NCBI GenBank assembly: GCA_016906335.1
Contig: JADEYG010000005.1
Location: forward strand, 78,501-142,500
DNA: 64,000 nt
Reading direction: 5' to 3'
Origin: Novakomyces olei
Taxonomy: Eukaryota; Ascomycota; Novakomycetes; Novakomycetales; Novakomycetaceae
The notes below the pieces were generated by a model that was given only the letters and a program-made list of their open reading frames with translations, was not told where the DNA came from and ran no database searches. Position 1 is the first letter of the stretch; each line of letters begins with the position of its first letter. The position numbers and the translations under genes were made by a program. This document shows, piece after piece, positions 1 through 9,577 of the stretch.

Positions 1-140
1 ATGCCTCTAATGGATCGATGACATGGCGCTCAGCGTTGTTAAAACGGACTCAGGAGTACCATTTAATTAAAGAGTACCATTTGATTGGGACTTTTCCGAG
101 ACAAAGCAGCCGTCTGGCCCACGAGCGTAAAGCAGTTCAG

Positions 141-148
141 TATAAATA
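141..148 (+). promoter_or_regulatory. TATA box of the first dioxygenase gene
   Basis: A TATAAATA sequence lies 58 bases before the ATG at 206. This spacing supports 206 as the start. The other nearby frame, from 156, has no homology. Confidence 0.5.
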
Positions 149-205
149 GCACTGCTTGTTTGTGGACACTGACGCGAGTTTCTGTATTCCTTTCCGAGAT
201 CGGGT

Positions 206-1274
206 ATGGGATCTCCAGTGGCAAGGCCGCGACCGGCGCCTATTGACCCGTCCTACAAGCCAACTGCGTCAATTGCAAAGATCCCAGCGAGCTCAGACAT
301 TTCAGATATTCTGGAGGTCATTGAGCGGGATGGCGGTGTTATTCTGACAGATTTTGTTGCCGAACCCGACTTGGCGGCCGTCGACGAAGAGCTCGATAGT
401 TACAGCAGCAAGCAGGTCCGTACGACAGACAAGAGCGCACTGCATATAATCCCAAAAGAAACGCTTGCTATTCCCGGTCTCGTCGGCAAGTCCGACACAA
501 TGGCCCATATCTGCAGCGAAAACCCTGTACTGGAGCAGCTGCGCACATACATTTTGGAGGACAAGTTTGACGTTAACCGCGAATCGTACATTGAGAAGAA
601 CACGATTGATCCAATTTTGAGCATTAGTATTACTCTGCACATCGGGTATGGCGCTCCTCGCCAAGTCTTGCACCGCGACGATAACACGCATGGCACTAGA
701 CACAGCGAAGAGTTTAATCTAAGGAAAGCCGGTCAGTTTGCCTGCTTGATTGCCGGCTCCAAGACCACTAGAGAAAATGGTGCTACTATGTTTATTCCGG
801 GCTCGCATAAATGGGACGACAAACGGGTGCCCCGCTTGGACGAAGTTTGCTTCGCAGGTATGTTTTATTTACAACGTTTAGACGACTAAATGTTTCCCCA
901 ATCAAAACATGGAAAAACGCAAATTACAGCTAGATATTCAAGCTCATTATATTGGTTTTGATTTTATTTCTAACCCGTTTATAGAAATGGAAAAAGGATC
1001 AGCACTAATTTTCCTGGCCTCCTGCTACCATGGGGGAGGCCACAACGCCGTACCCGACGAAACCCGTAAAATTCACGGACTTTTCTTTGTTCGGGGTACA
1101 ATGCGGACCGAGGAGAACCAGTTTTTGGCTATACCCAGAAGCAAAGTTTTGAAAATGAACGACAAAATGCTCACGCTTCTGGGCTACAAGAAGCCTACAA
1201 CTGTTTTGGGCATTGTTGAAAACGAAGATCCTGCTCAAGATCTGCAGGGAGTCTTTGCACGCAATGCCGCTTAA
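206..1274 (+). CDS. PhyH-family Fe(II)/2-oxoglutarate dioxygenase
   Basis: Two exons, 206-857 and 985-1274, give 313 residues. The 127-nt intron has a GTATGT donor and a TTCTAAC branch site. The protein belongs to the phytanoyl-CoA dioxygenase family, non-haem iron enzymes that hydroxylate small molecules using 2-oxoglutarate and O2. The HxD iron ligands are His156 and Asp158 (HRDD). The family motif ENGATMFIPGSHKW follows, and the second iron ligand is probably His233 in YHGGGHN, just after the splice junction. Length is normal for fungal PhyH enzymes of the FtmOx1/AusE type. There is no signal peptide, so it is probably cytosolic. The substrate cannot be read from sequence. It sits at the edge of a cluster of oxidative and transport genes and converges with the zinc-cluster regulator gene. 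A relic of a paralogue lies at 4103-4129. Confidence 0.88.
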
Positions 1275-1785
1275 ATTTTTGTTGGAGGGATATGATAGAT
1301 GAATTTGTTTAATGTCACTTTGTGCAGAGAGAAAAGTTCCGAATCGTGGTCTCAAATTACAATAGATGGCGTATTATATAAAATCTCAACACGTAATAGA
1401 TTCATGTCGGCAGTAACAATTTCAAAGTACTGTCTGCGGAATTATTGCTACTTTCAAAAGTAGAAATAACAAAAGCACATAGTTACATTTGCATTCAATC
1501 AAGCCTTCAGTCCAAATCATATTCAGGTAAAACCGACCGTTGAAATAATTCTCTCTAAAACTGTCAATTTACAGTCAAACCCCAAGTGCTGATTTTGAAA
1601 ACACAAAGGGTAGACAAAAGAATGTACCAGCGATTCTGAACTTTCCACATTCATGTCCAATTGGCTTAAAATAGCTAGCAAAGAAAACTTGACAGGCACC
1701 CATTTATCTGGTATCTTTAATTTCTTCATTCGCTAACAAAAAGACTAAATTTACAACAAGGTCATTGCTAGAGAGTACACTGTCC
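1275..1785. other. Convergent intergenic region
   Basis: This 511-base AT-rich stretch lies between two gene ends. I see no gene, repeat or RNA. A 68-codon open frame at 1523-1729 (minus) has no recognisable motif and is probably chance. Confidence 0.6.
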
Positions 1786-3717
1786 CTAGGCATCCTCACC
1801 GAAAAATTCCAAATCAAACTCATCAAACCCGGGAGCCAAATCATTTGGAATAGTACGCGCGTAATAATCGCCAGCAGCTTCAGAACCAGCAGCTTCAGAG
1901 CTACTCAATAAAAGCTCAAAAGACGAACAAAAAGACACAGCTTTGGGGTATTTGTCCACCATGGCCTGTAATGACTGGCCACATAGCCCAATACATTCAT
2001 TCATTTCCGCTTTTTTGGGATTCTGTAGAATATTAAAATTCATGCGCACGTAAATCAACGTTGTGCCTGCTAAAAACAAATTACGTGAATGCTGCCAATA
2101 AACCCTAATTTTTCGTGCATCATGTAACTTTTTGTAAAGGCATATTAAATTAATGCAGATATTAATTAGAGCAAGCCATGATGCTGGGTTCGGAGAAGGT
2201 ATTGCCGGTGAAGGTGCGTGCAAAACGCGTAAAAGATTAAGGTAGATAAGGTCAAAGGATTCTACTGGTGTAGTAGCATTTTCATTTGGTATTGCTGGCC
2301 TTTGAGAATGCCACCACTCAATTTTCGCATTAAAATTAGTGGCCCAAGCTTGAACATTAAAATCTCCATAGAGCTGAGGAGTTTTCATATACAATACTTG
2401 GTGGGCTTCAGACTGGAGTTGACGGCATCTGAACCAATGAAGAGCACACTTCTTTTTTTGCGGTAGTAAATCCTGCATATCTAATATTCCATCTTCGCTT
2501 ATATATGCATCGTTTACGGTAGACGGAAACTAGAATTTAGACAAAGAAACTAAAATTGAAGAAGTTGAGCCAAATAAATAAACAAATATAATATAACATC
2601 GCGAATAAAATAAAAGAAGGGTTTTATGAAAACGGGTGTGGTCAAAGCCCAGAGGTTAACAAAACGTACAGGGAATCACTGCTATAATCGACCTTACTTT
2701 TATATCAATAACTTCATCTGGTATGAAAAAAGGCCGTCGAAAAACAACGCATATTGTCCGTTCCATCTCGTAAAGCGTCCAAAATACTCTGCGTCGTCTG
2801 TCAAAGTACAGCACATCTTCATCTCCATCTTCTGCTACTACCTCACGGTGAAGGTCTAATTGAAGGGCTAATCGAGCGCAGAATCCTGTGGCCTGCCACA
2901 TCCCTCCACAATTTGGATGTATAAAGCCATGCTGGCATAGCAAAAGCATACTTTCAAGCCCGTTCAAGTCATCCCCAAAAACTTGAGGCACCACAAACCG
3001 AATAGCCAAGTGAAAATGGTCTTCGGAGCACGAAAAAGGGACTTTAAGGTCCTTTCTATGGCTGATCAAGTAGGCAATCGCAAACACGAGATGTAATTGG
3101 AACAGGTCCTGCCTTAGTTCAATAGAATCTTCGATGTTTGTAGACTCCTGCATATTGTAAACATTACGCACGCGATCCATGAATGTCTGGAACTTGAACA
3201 ATGGAGTTCCAAACTCGGCAAAGTCAAAATACGCGGTAACAAGAGACATTGCCGTATCAAAAGTCGGAAGGCTGAACTTGGTCTGCCGCTCTATCGGTAA
3301 CGGATCGTTTGTAGGTATGCCTACTGCACCAATCAGAGCTCTTCGAATTTCATCAGACACGCTAACTTCCGATGCTTCCTGGCTCGATTTACCACTCTTT
3401 AGCGGGACGGCTTTGCTGGGTTTGCTGCCGTCATATTGAGCAACTTTTTGCTCAAGGTCGTAAAGGTAGCTTTAGCGTTAGTTAGCCAAGTAAACAGCAA
3501 TAGTGTTTGCCAACCTTCGAGATATTTCACGGCCCGTGATACTGTCAATGGACAAGCAATCGGCACCTGCCAATTCACAGTTTGTGCACGCCTAATCGCA
3601 ATTCAATATCAATATGCACATCAGACAAAATCTTACGGGGAGTCTTTGATCGCACCGCTTTTTCCTTTTCCGACATCGTGAACAGGAAGTCAAGTTTCCG
3701 CGCGCGACAGAGGTCAT
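1786..3717 (-). CDS. Zn2Cys6 transcription factor with fungal-specific regulatory domain
   Basis: Four exons on the minus strand (3717-3637, 3591-3515, 3469-2698, 2529-1786) give 557 residues. Introns are 45, 45 and 168 nt. The first two interrupt the DNA-binding region, and only after splicing does the complete motif appear: C-x2-C-x6-C-x6-C-x2-C-x6-C (SCSRCRKRKKRCD...PACTNCELAGADC), followed by TGREISRSYLYDLEQKV, the usual linker and coiled coil. The middle region (around 100-310) has the hydrophobic pattern of the fungal-specific transcription factor domain. The exon 3/4 join restores IDIKFPSTVNDAYISEDG, matching the family's 'P-x-V-x-D-x-YI' segment. The acidic C-terminus carries a duplicated EAAGS (15-nt repeat, 1871-1900). 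It is the only regulator in the catabolic neighbourhood and the best candidate to control it. Its target genes and inducer are unknown. Confidence 0.9.
1871..1900 (-). repeat. 15-nt coding tandem repeat (2 copies)
   Basis: Two 15-nt copies (1871-1885 and 1886-1900) differ only at the last base. They encode the repeated EAAGS near the C-terminus of the Zn2Cys6 factor. Confidence 0.75.
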
Positions 3718-4167
3718 TTACAAGGAACCTACATGGATCCGTCAATGGCCGCAGTTGGTCCTGTTTACCTAATATTGCGCACAGGTACATTACTATGAAT
3801 GCCCGATAATATAAATTAGGGTTAGTTAGGATTATTGTGTTTTCTGTTTAGCGGTCTTATCAGTTTCTTCATACATATTACATTTGCATCATATTTTTGT
3901 TAGTTTGATGAAAACATGGTTAACCGTCGGGATTGGACACCACCCGATTTACCCTAATCTGACTGAAAGAAATGCTGCTTTGGATCATCTAGTTGGATCA
4001 TCTAGTCTTGTACGAATCCGAGTTTTGATTATAAAGTTTTAATATAATGTATTCTATCATATGCATCCTAAAGCAGCCGAAACCCCGGTCTATTCAATTC
4101 AAAAAATGGTGCTACCATGTTCATTCCGGTTCAGACTTGCATGAAAAGAGTATTCTTACCAGTCAAT
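3718..4167. other. Promoter of the regulator and 3' flank of the FAD oxidase
   Basis: This 450-base gap holds a TTAGGGTTAG box (3816-3825), a 13-nt direct repeat (GGATCATCTAGTT then GGATCATCTAGTC, about 3978-4003) and a PhyH relic (4103-4129). No intact gene is present. Confidence 0.55.
4103..4129 (+). pseudogene. Relic of a PhyH dioxygenase exon
   Basis: These 27 bases match 774-800 of the intact PhyH gene at 25 positions. Both differences are synonymous, so the fragment still reads NGATMFIP in frame. After that it drifts (VQTCMKRV...) and stops within about 20 codons. Upstream there is no readable dioxygenase sequence. The match is far too long for chance in 64 kb. It is best read as the last visible piece of a decayed or rearranged paralogue. 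Confidence 0.6.
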
Positions 4168-5638
4168 TCACAAATGTGCCCTTAATTCACGCATGGCATC
4201 TTTTAGCCGCGTGGTCTTGTCTATTGTCTGCTCCTGGCCCGGTTTCTTCCATGCCCATAATTTACAAAGCTCTGGGTCTAATTTACCCTCCAAGCGGTCG
4301 CATACAAAAGAACCGATGAGTGGTAGAAACTTCCATCCGTGCAAAGACCCGCAAGTAGCTGCAAAGAGTCCTTTAACGGCAGGATGAGGAGCAATTACGA
4401 AATTGCCATTAGGCGATGTGGCATCCCTGGCATTATTAGCACAGGCATTGATAAAAGTGTAATAGTTTAGAAGGGTCGCTCTCTTTTGTCGCTCTCTTTT
4501 GTCGCTATTTACGTTTCCCCTTATTTTCCTTTACTTACCAGCAAAGTTTTGTCGCAACAAAAGGACGTTCAGCGAGGGAGGGCATCATTTCGTGCAGATC
4601 TTTGCGTAAAGCGTTTTGAATGTCCATCGGAACTTGATTCTCCTTGGATTTGCTGAGAATTTCAGGCAAAGATAAGCGAGTCTGAAGCCCCCTTTGCTGC
4701 TCCGAGAAGCGAGGATGCGGGACGCTGACCGTGTTACAGAACCCGGGCCATCTTCGCAAGATCTTGACGCGTCCCTTGTGAGGGGGAAAGAGGTTAAACC
4801 CGGTACTCAGGTTTGTGGTAATAGACATCTTGGACCACTTTTTTTCTTCTGCCTCGGTGACGGGGATAAAGGCTACGGGAATAGCATAGACTTGCGTCTC
4901 TGACTCGAGATCGAGCAGCCTTGTTGACCAGGCTCCCGCAGCGACAATCACGAGCTGAGCATAAAGCACGGAACCGGATTCCAATTCAACCCCCGTAACA
5001 GCTTGGCCATCCGGCGTATAAATCAGTCTCTGCACTGCCTTTCCCGTGACAAAATGAATCGTTTTGTGGGCGAGGCATTTGTTATAATAAACACGGATAC
5101 ACTCCTCCGCGTCGGCCATAGAGGCAGACAAATTGCAGTACCCAATGTTCCACTGAGCCGGCCGGCCCAGCTCGGCCTCAGTAGGGCACTGTGCGTCTTG
5201 TCCGTGGATTCTAGTGTAAATCTCCCGGCGGCCCGGGCTCAAAGCGACACGCTGATTTGCGCGTTTAGCGTTCTCCAGTCCCGTCGTCCATTCGTCCTCA
5301 GCGTCCCCACGTGTGCCATCGTATACGAATGACATGCCCTTGTTATACACATGCTTAGACAGCTCTGGGTCCTGGGCAAAGGCCTGCTGGGCTCTTTTGG
5401 CCAGCTCAGTATAAGTCTTATCCGCATAGTCGGCTCTGACGCACCGATTCAAATCCGTACTTGCTCCGTCCGAGACCGGCGGAGTCTGACGGTCAACGAC
5501 GGTAATTCTCGTGCTCGGGTACCGCTCAGCGAGTTCAAGTGCCGTAGAGAGCCCGAAAACGCCGGCACCAACGACAATAACCGATTCTGGTGGACTCACG
5601 GCCATACCTCCTTCTAACGCTGAGCCAATCGGTACCAA
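4168..5638 (-). CDS. FAD-dependent amine oxidase (fructosyl-amino-acid / saccharopine / sarcosine oxidase family)
   Basis: Exons 5638-4539 and 4426-4168 give 452 residues. The intron runs 4538-4427 and has a GTAAGT donor. The N-terminal dinucleotide-binding motif is VVGAGVFGLSTALELA (about 20-36). Splicing restores the motif LCWDATSPNGNFVIAPHP, in which Cys366 aligns with the cysteine that holds FAD covalently in monomeric sarcosine oxidase and amadoriases. The following CGSLHGWKFLPLIG is the usual GSxHxxKFxP segment. Fungal members oxidise secondary amines: fructosyl amino acids, saccharopine, pipecolate or sarcosine. The exact substrate is not readable. Met1 and Met12 are both possible starts. 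The gene is divergent from the MFS transporter gene across a promoter with zinc-cluster-type sites, which suggests co-regulation. The intron holds a 13-nt tandem repeat. Confidence 0.9.
4474..4508. repeat. 13-nt tandem repeat inside the FAD oxidase intron
   Basis: The unit GTCGCTCTCTTTT appears about 2.5 times within the 112-nt intron of the oxidase gene. It leaves the donor, branch and acceptor signals intact. Confidence 0.6.
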
Positions 5639-5673
5639 ACCCCAATCTTATTGCAGCCAAGCGGCGACGAGCA

Positions 5674-5681
5674 TTTATATA
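5674..5681 (-). promoter_or_regulatory. TATA box of the FAD oxidase gene
   Basis: TATATAAA on the minus strand, about 36 bases upstream of the start codon at 5638. Confidence 0.45.
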
Positions 5682-5747
5682 GACGCTAAAAGTATGCACA
5701 GGCGGAGGACGTGTGCCGCCAATCAACGGTCCTCGGCGACGTCCTGT

Positions 5748-5769
5748 CGGCGATCGCCGTCGGAGGCCG
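5748..5769. promoter_or_regulatory. Zinc-cluster-type binding palindromes (CGG-N6-CCG and CGG-N3-CCG)
   Basis: CGGCGATCGCCG (5748-5759) is a perfect 12-base palindrome with the CGG-N6-CCG layout bound by Ppr1/UaY-type Zn2Cys6 dimers. It is followed directly by CGGAGGCCG (5761-5769), an inverted pair with N3 spacing. They lie about 110-130 bases upstream of the oxidase start and next to a Zn2Cys6 regulator gene. Binding is inferred from layout only. Confidence 0.45.
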
Positions 5770-6079
5770 ACTCGTGCCACTAATGATAGAAAATGTAGTA
5801 CTAGTTCATTATTATATCAGAGAAAATCACGTAATGTGTTTTATTCAAGGTTTACAGTATTGGCAAGAGGGATTCAGTTTAAAAATTTATAATGCTGAAC
5901 CTGTCACTTTGCTTGAAGGCACTTTTTACACTATCGGCACTATCGGCACTCGGCTACGCTTTAGCGTTGCGATTGCCGGTTCGGCGATCAAAAGTTCCTT
6001 ATCCGCTTGCTTTGTCAAACGTGCACGTATTACATAATCTGCAGTTGGAGAGATAAAGTATGGCTGTAAACAAGTATTT

Positions 6080-6199
6080 TTTAATTTAGTGGTTTTACTG
6101 TAATTTAGTGCTTTAATAATATTTAGTGCGTTTAATAATATTCGGTGCTTTTACTGTAATTTAGTGAGGCTCTTACCTATTATTCAGTGCTTTTACTAT
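6080..6199. repeat. Degenerate ~19-nt tandem repeat (about 6 copies)
   Basis: Copies share ATTTAGTGCTTTTACTGTA-like sequence, with some reading ATTTAGTGCTTTAATAAT. They lie in the divergent promoter 350-470 bases upstream of the transporter gene. Function is unknown. Confidence 0.6.
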
Positions 6200-6510
6200 A
6201 GAAAAATAACCATATAATCCAATTTTCTATCGCGATAAGAGCTCTGCACGTGTGCCTTATCTACGAACCTTCAAACGGCGGTGAATGGAGGCGCGACTGG
6301 CCAAAGTCTAATGATATCATACGGTACGCAATAGCAGCAATTACTATCGCGATAACGTGACTCTTTGAAAATTGCGTTATACATGATTTGCTGCAAGTGC
6401 GATGCGCGGGGCCTACAGCGGACTTCGGCGATCGGCGACAACTGGACGCGATACCGTTATCGACAAAACTTTATCAACGACAGAACCTGAAAACTAGGGT
6501 CGAGCGGCTT

Positions 6511-6518
6511 TATATAAA
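6511..6518 (+). promoter_or_regulatory. TATA box of the MFS transporter gene
   Basis: TATATAAA lies 36 bases before the ATG at 6554 and supports that start. Confidence 0.5.
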
Positions 6519-6553
6519 CACATGAAAACTGACAAACTCACAAAGTAGACACG

Positions 6554-8522
6554 ATGGAGGATACCATGAAGACTCTGACGACCCAGCAAATCTCTGACGA
6601 AGGTCAAAAGATCGCTGGCAATGTGGAAACAGTCTACACCACTGAAGACGACATCAAGAAAAAGAGCGGTGGCGATGCGGCTTTGCGTTTCTTGCAAGAA
6701 AACGAAGGCACTTTTACCTTTACGGTTGAAGAGGAAAAGAAGGTTTTGCGTAAAATAGACTGGCACGTTATGCCTTTGCTTTGCATGCTTTACGGATTGC
6801 AGTACTTGGGTACGTGACTACCGCTTGGCAATTTAATCCTAACTTTTTTCAAAGACAAGATATCTCTAAGTTATACGACCGTCATGGGATTGGAGGAGTA
6901 CGCGCACTTGGCCGGGCAGGACTACAGTTGGCTTTCTTCCCTGTTTTATTTTGGGTACCTCGGATTTGTTTTCCCTGCCAGTATGATCTTGCAAAGGTTT
7001 CCCATTGCCAAAGTGCTCGGGAGCTTTCTGCTTGTGTGGGGGAGCTTGCTGCTTTTACATGCTGCTGCATCCAATTTTGGTGGGTTCGCCGCCTTGAGGT
7101 CTGTTCATACCCAAAAACGCGATATGTGACGAGTTTACTGACTTTTGTAAAGGATTCTGTTGGGCATATTTGAGAGCGCAATTACTCCAGGATTCATGTA
7201 CGCAGTTCTGCTTGGGACAACTGACTAATATTAGGCTGATTACTTCGCAATGGTACCGGGCTTATGAACAGACGACTCGCACTGGCATATGGTTTTCTAT
7301 GAACGGTCTTGCACAGATGGTCGGCGCTGTTGTGGGTAAGTTTTGGCTTTCTTTCATATATTTCGGATTGAAAAGTCTGACAGATTTAGCGTATGCTATT
7401 GCGACTGGGTCTCAAAACAACAATTTTACGGCTATTCCAGCGTTCAAATTCATCTTTATTTATCTCGGTGGTCTGACAGTTATACTCGGCTCAGTGTTTC
7501 TGTTACTGTTCCCCGACTCACCGGCAACCGCAAAATTTTTAACCAAGGAAGAAAAGATGATTGCTCTTGAGCGTATCAGAGACAATAACCAAGGAATTAA
7601 GAATGAAGAATTCAAGCGGTACCAGTTTATCGAAGCTTTACGAGATCCTTTGACCTGGCTTTACTTCTTTTCTTCGTTCATTCAGAATATTGTATGAAGA
7701 CTTTACTGCATAAAACTTTGTGCTAACTTTACACAGCCAAATGGTGTTATGAGTAACTTTACAAGTCTAATCATTGATGGCAAGATTATGATTCATATTC
7801 ACTTTGCTAACGACTTTCAGGGTTCGGATTCTCCGATACAATGTCTCTTCTGCTGCAATTGCCCGGTGGTTTCATTGAACTGACGACCTACATGTTTTTC
7901 GCTTGGCTTGCTGATCGAACCCGCCAAAAGAATCTGTGGGCAATTCTCTCTCTTCTCCCTACTATCGCCGGATTTGCAATCATGGTACCAGTCCATGGTC
8001 CTCATGATCGCGGAGTACAGCTTTTCGCGTATTACCTCACGTATACGTCGTCTGCAATTTGGCTGGTCATGCTCAGTTTGATTTCTACTAATACTGCCGG
8101 ATACACAAAGAAGGGCACAGTGAGCGCTATTAACTTGTAAGTGATTTGAGCTTCAATTGTTAAACTTTTTTTTTTCAATTCGTCTCGATTACTAATTTGA
8201 TACAGGATTGGATATTGTCTCGGAAATATTGTTGGACCACATTTGATCTCGGCTGACGACGCACCTACTTACATTACAGCAAAGACGGTGGTATGTTAAA
8301 CGGCAATTTTGTTATATTGTGAACATATCTAACTTTCAGGTTCTGGTCTTCCTTATCGTGACTGTTGTGTTTCAAGGTGTAATATGGCTTTACTGCTTCT
8401 TGGTAAACCAGCAGAAAAGACGCAGGCTGGCTGAGGCGGGAGATAGCTATACACGACAGGCAAATCAGGAATTTCTTGATTTGACGGACAGAGAAAACTT
8501 GGAATTTCTGTACGTCCTTTGA
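6554..8522 (+). CDS. MFS transporter, Dal5/Tna1-like anion:cation symporter family
   Basis: Nine exons (6554-6809, 6855-7098, 7153-7197, 7235-7335, 7390-7691, 7737-7779, 7821-8136, 8206-8290, 8340-8522) give 524 residues. Introns are 37-69 nt. The sixth (7780-7820) has a GC donor (GCAAGA...TTTCAG). The spliced protein reads as one Dal5-type carrier, including LRKIDWHVMPLLCMLYGLQYLD, LGIFESAITPGFMLITSQWY, GIWFSMNGLAQMVGAV and the late SALIN/YCLGNIVGPHLI helices. Twelve membrane segments are expected. Known fungal relatives import allantoate, ureidosuccinate, nicotinate (Tna1) or vitamins. The substrate here is not determined. It shares a promoter region with the FAD amine oxidase, so it may import that pathway's substrate. 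Confidence 0.92.
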
Positions 8523-9577
8523 ATTACATATATTATTTACGTACTTTTTTATTTGGATTATATGGAGGTTGTTTGCTGGGATAAGAATTGTACTTTTTAA
8601 TACATATGTTTATTATTTATTTATCTCTCCCCATGTATACACTCAAGCCCTGTTTTGTACAGACAAGTCAGCGAAACGGAGAAAAAGCATTTAAAATAGC
8701 GAAATAAAAAAGCGAAGAGGAAGTCTAACACTTGTTGCCAATGAATGTTGATGGGCCGGTTGAGTAAGGATATAAAATTCGTCTCGTAGAAAAACTGCAT
8801 CGCTACTTATAAAGACAAGCCAACTAGAAGGGCGATACTAACCTGGCTTTGGAAATGCAATTCCATCGTGCAGGTACCATGTAGTAGAGCGCATAATTAT
8901 AATCAGGAAGTGGTTTTGATTGGAAACTAAAGCAAAAAAATAAAAATCTGAAACCAAACAGAACAAAACAAAACATACGGAAAATGAATACTGACAGAGC
9001 ATCGCACATGATATAACTAATAAATAAATAAAAAACAATAATTTGCTCAATGTTAGGCCACGGTTAGTTTTCTTAGGTTGTATAGGGGGAAAATCAAGAA
9101 ATTTACCAAAATTTTGTGTAAGATAGGCAGATCAAGAGTAAGATGACCGCAAAATTCACGGTCAAGTTTCCAAAAGTTACGCGAAACGGATCATAAAACT
9201 CAGCTTTGGGTATGGCTGCCAATAGAAGTCAAGAATTCGAGTACAAAATTTGAGTCGCTCAATAATACGCATATGACAAAAGCATAGATTGAATTTGTAC
9301 TTGGCAAAAACCAGTCATAAAGCACTTTTAAACTAAAATCATCTTTGGCTCTTTGCAATGTTGTCTTTACTCCATATCGAAAGGAACAGCATTTGTTTTC
9401 CCCACATCATCTATATTTTTGGTCACGTGCTTTTTATATATAAATCTCAATGAATCGGATTATCCTTCTCTATACAAAATTATCTACAATGACGTGGGCG
9501 TCATTGACGATGAATTAACGTACAGATCGACTTTATCAGGGCTTAACAAAAAGAAACTGACTGGCAAAAATTACAAG
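8523..9577. other. Intergenic region upstream of the APC permease
   Basis: This AT-rich gap of 1,055 bases follows the MFS gene. Several short frames are low complexity or chance. I see no gene or RNA. Confidence 0.55.

Larger units (their letters stand above)
5639..6553. other. Divergent promoter between FAD oxidase and MFS transporter
   Basis: This 915-base region is shared by two divergent genes. It contains TATA boxes on both sides, zinc-cluster-type CGG/CCG palindromes near 5748-5769, further GGCGATC copies at about 5986 and 6426, a GATAAG at about 6235 and six degenerate copies of a roughly 19-nt repeat (6080-6199). I see no coding sequence. Confidence 0.6.

Noticed and set aside
3575-3790. 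Zinc-cluster motif that looks broken in the unspliced reading of the regulator gene
   Set aside because: Two 45-nt introns lie in the motif. After splicing all six cysteines and their spacing are normal, so it is not a pseudogene.
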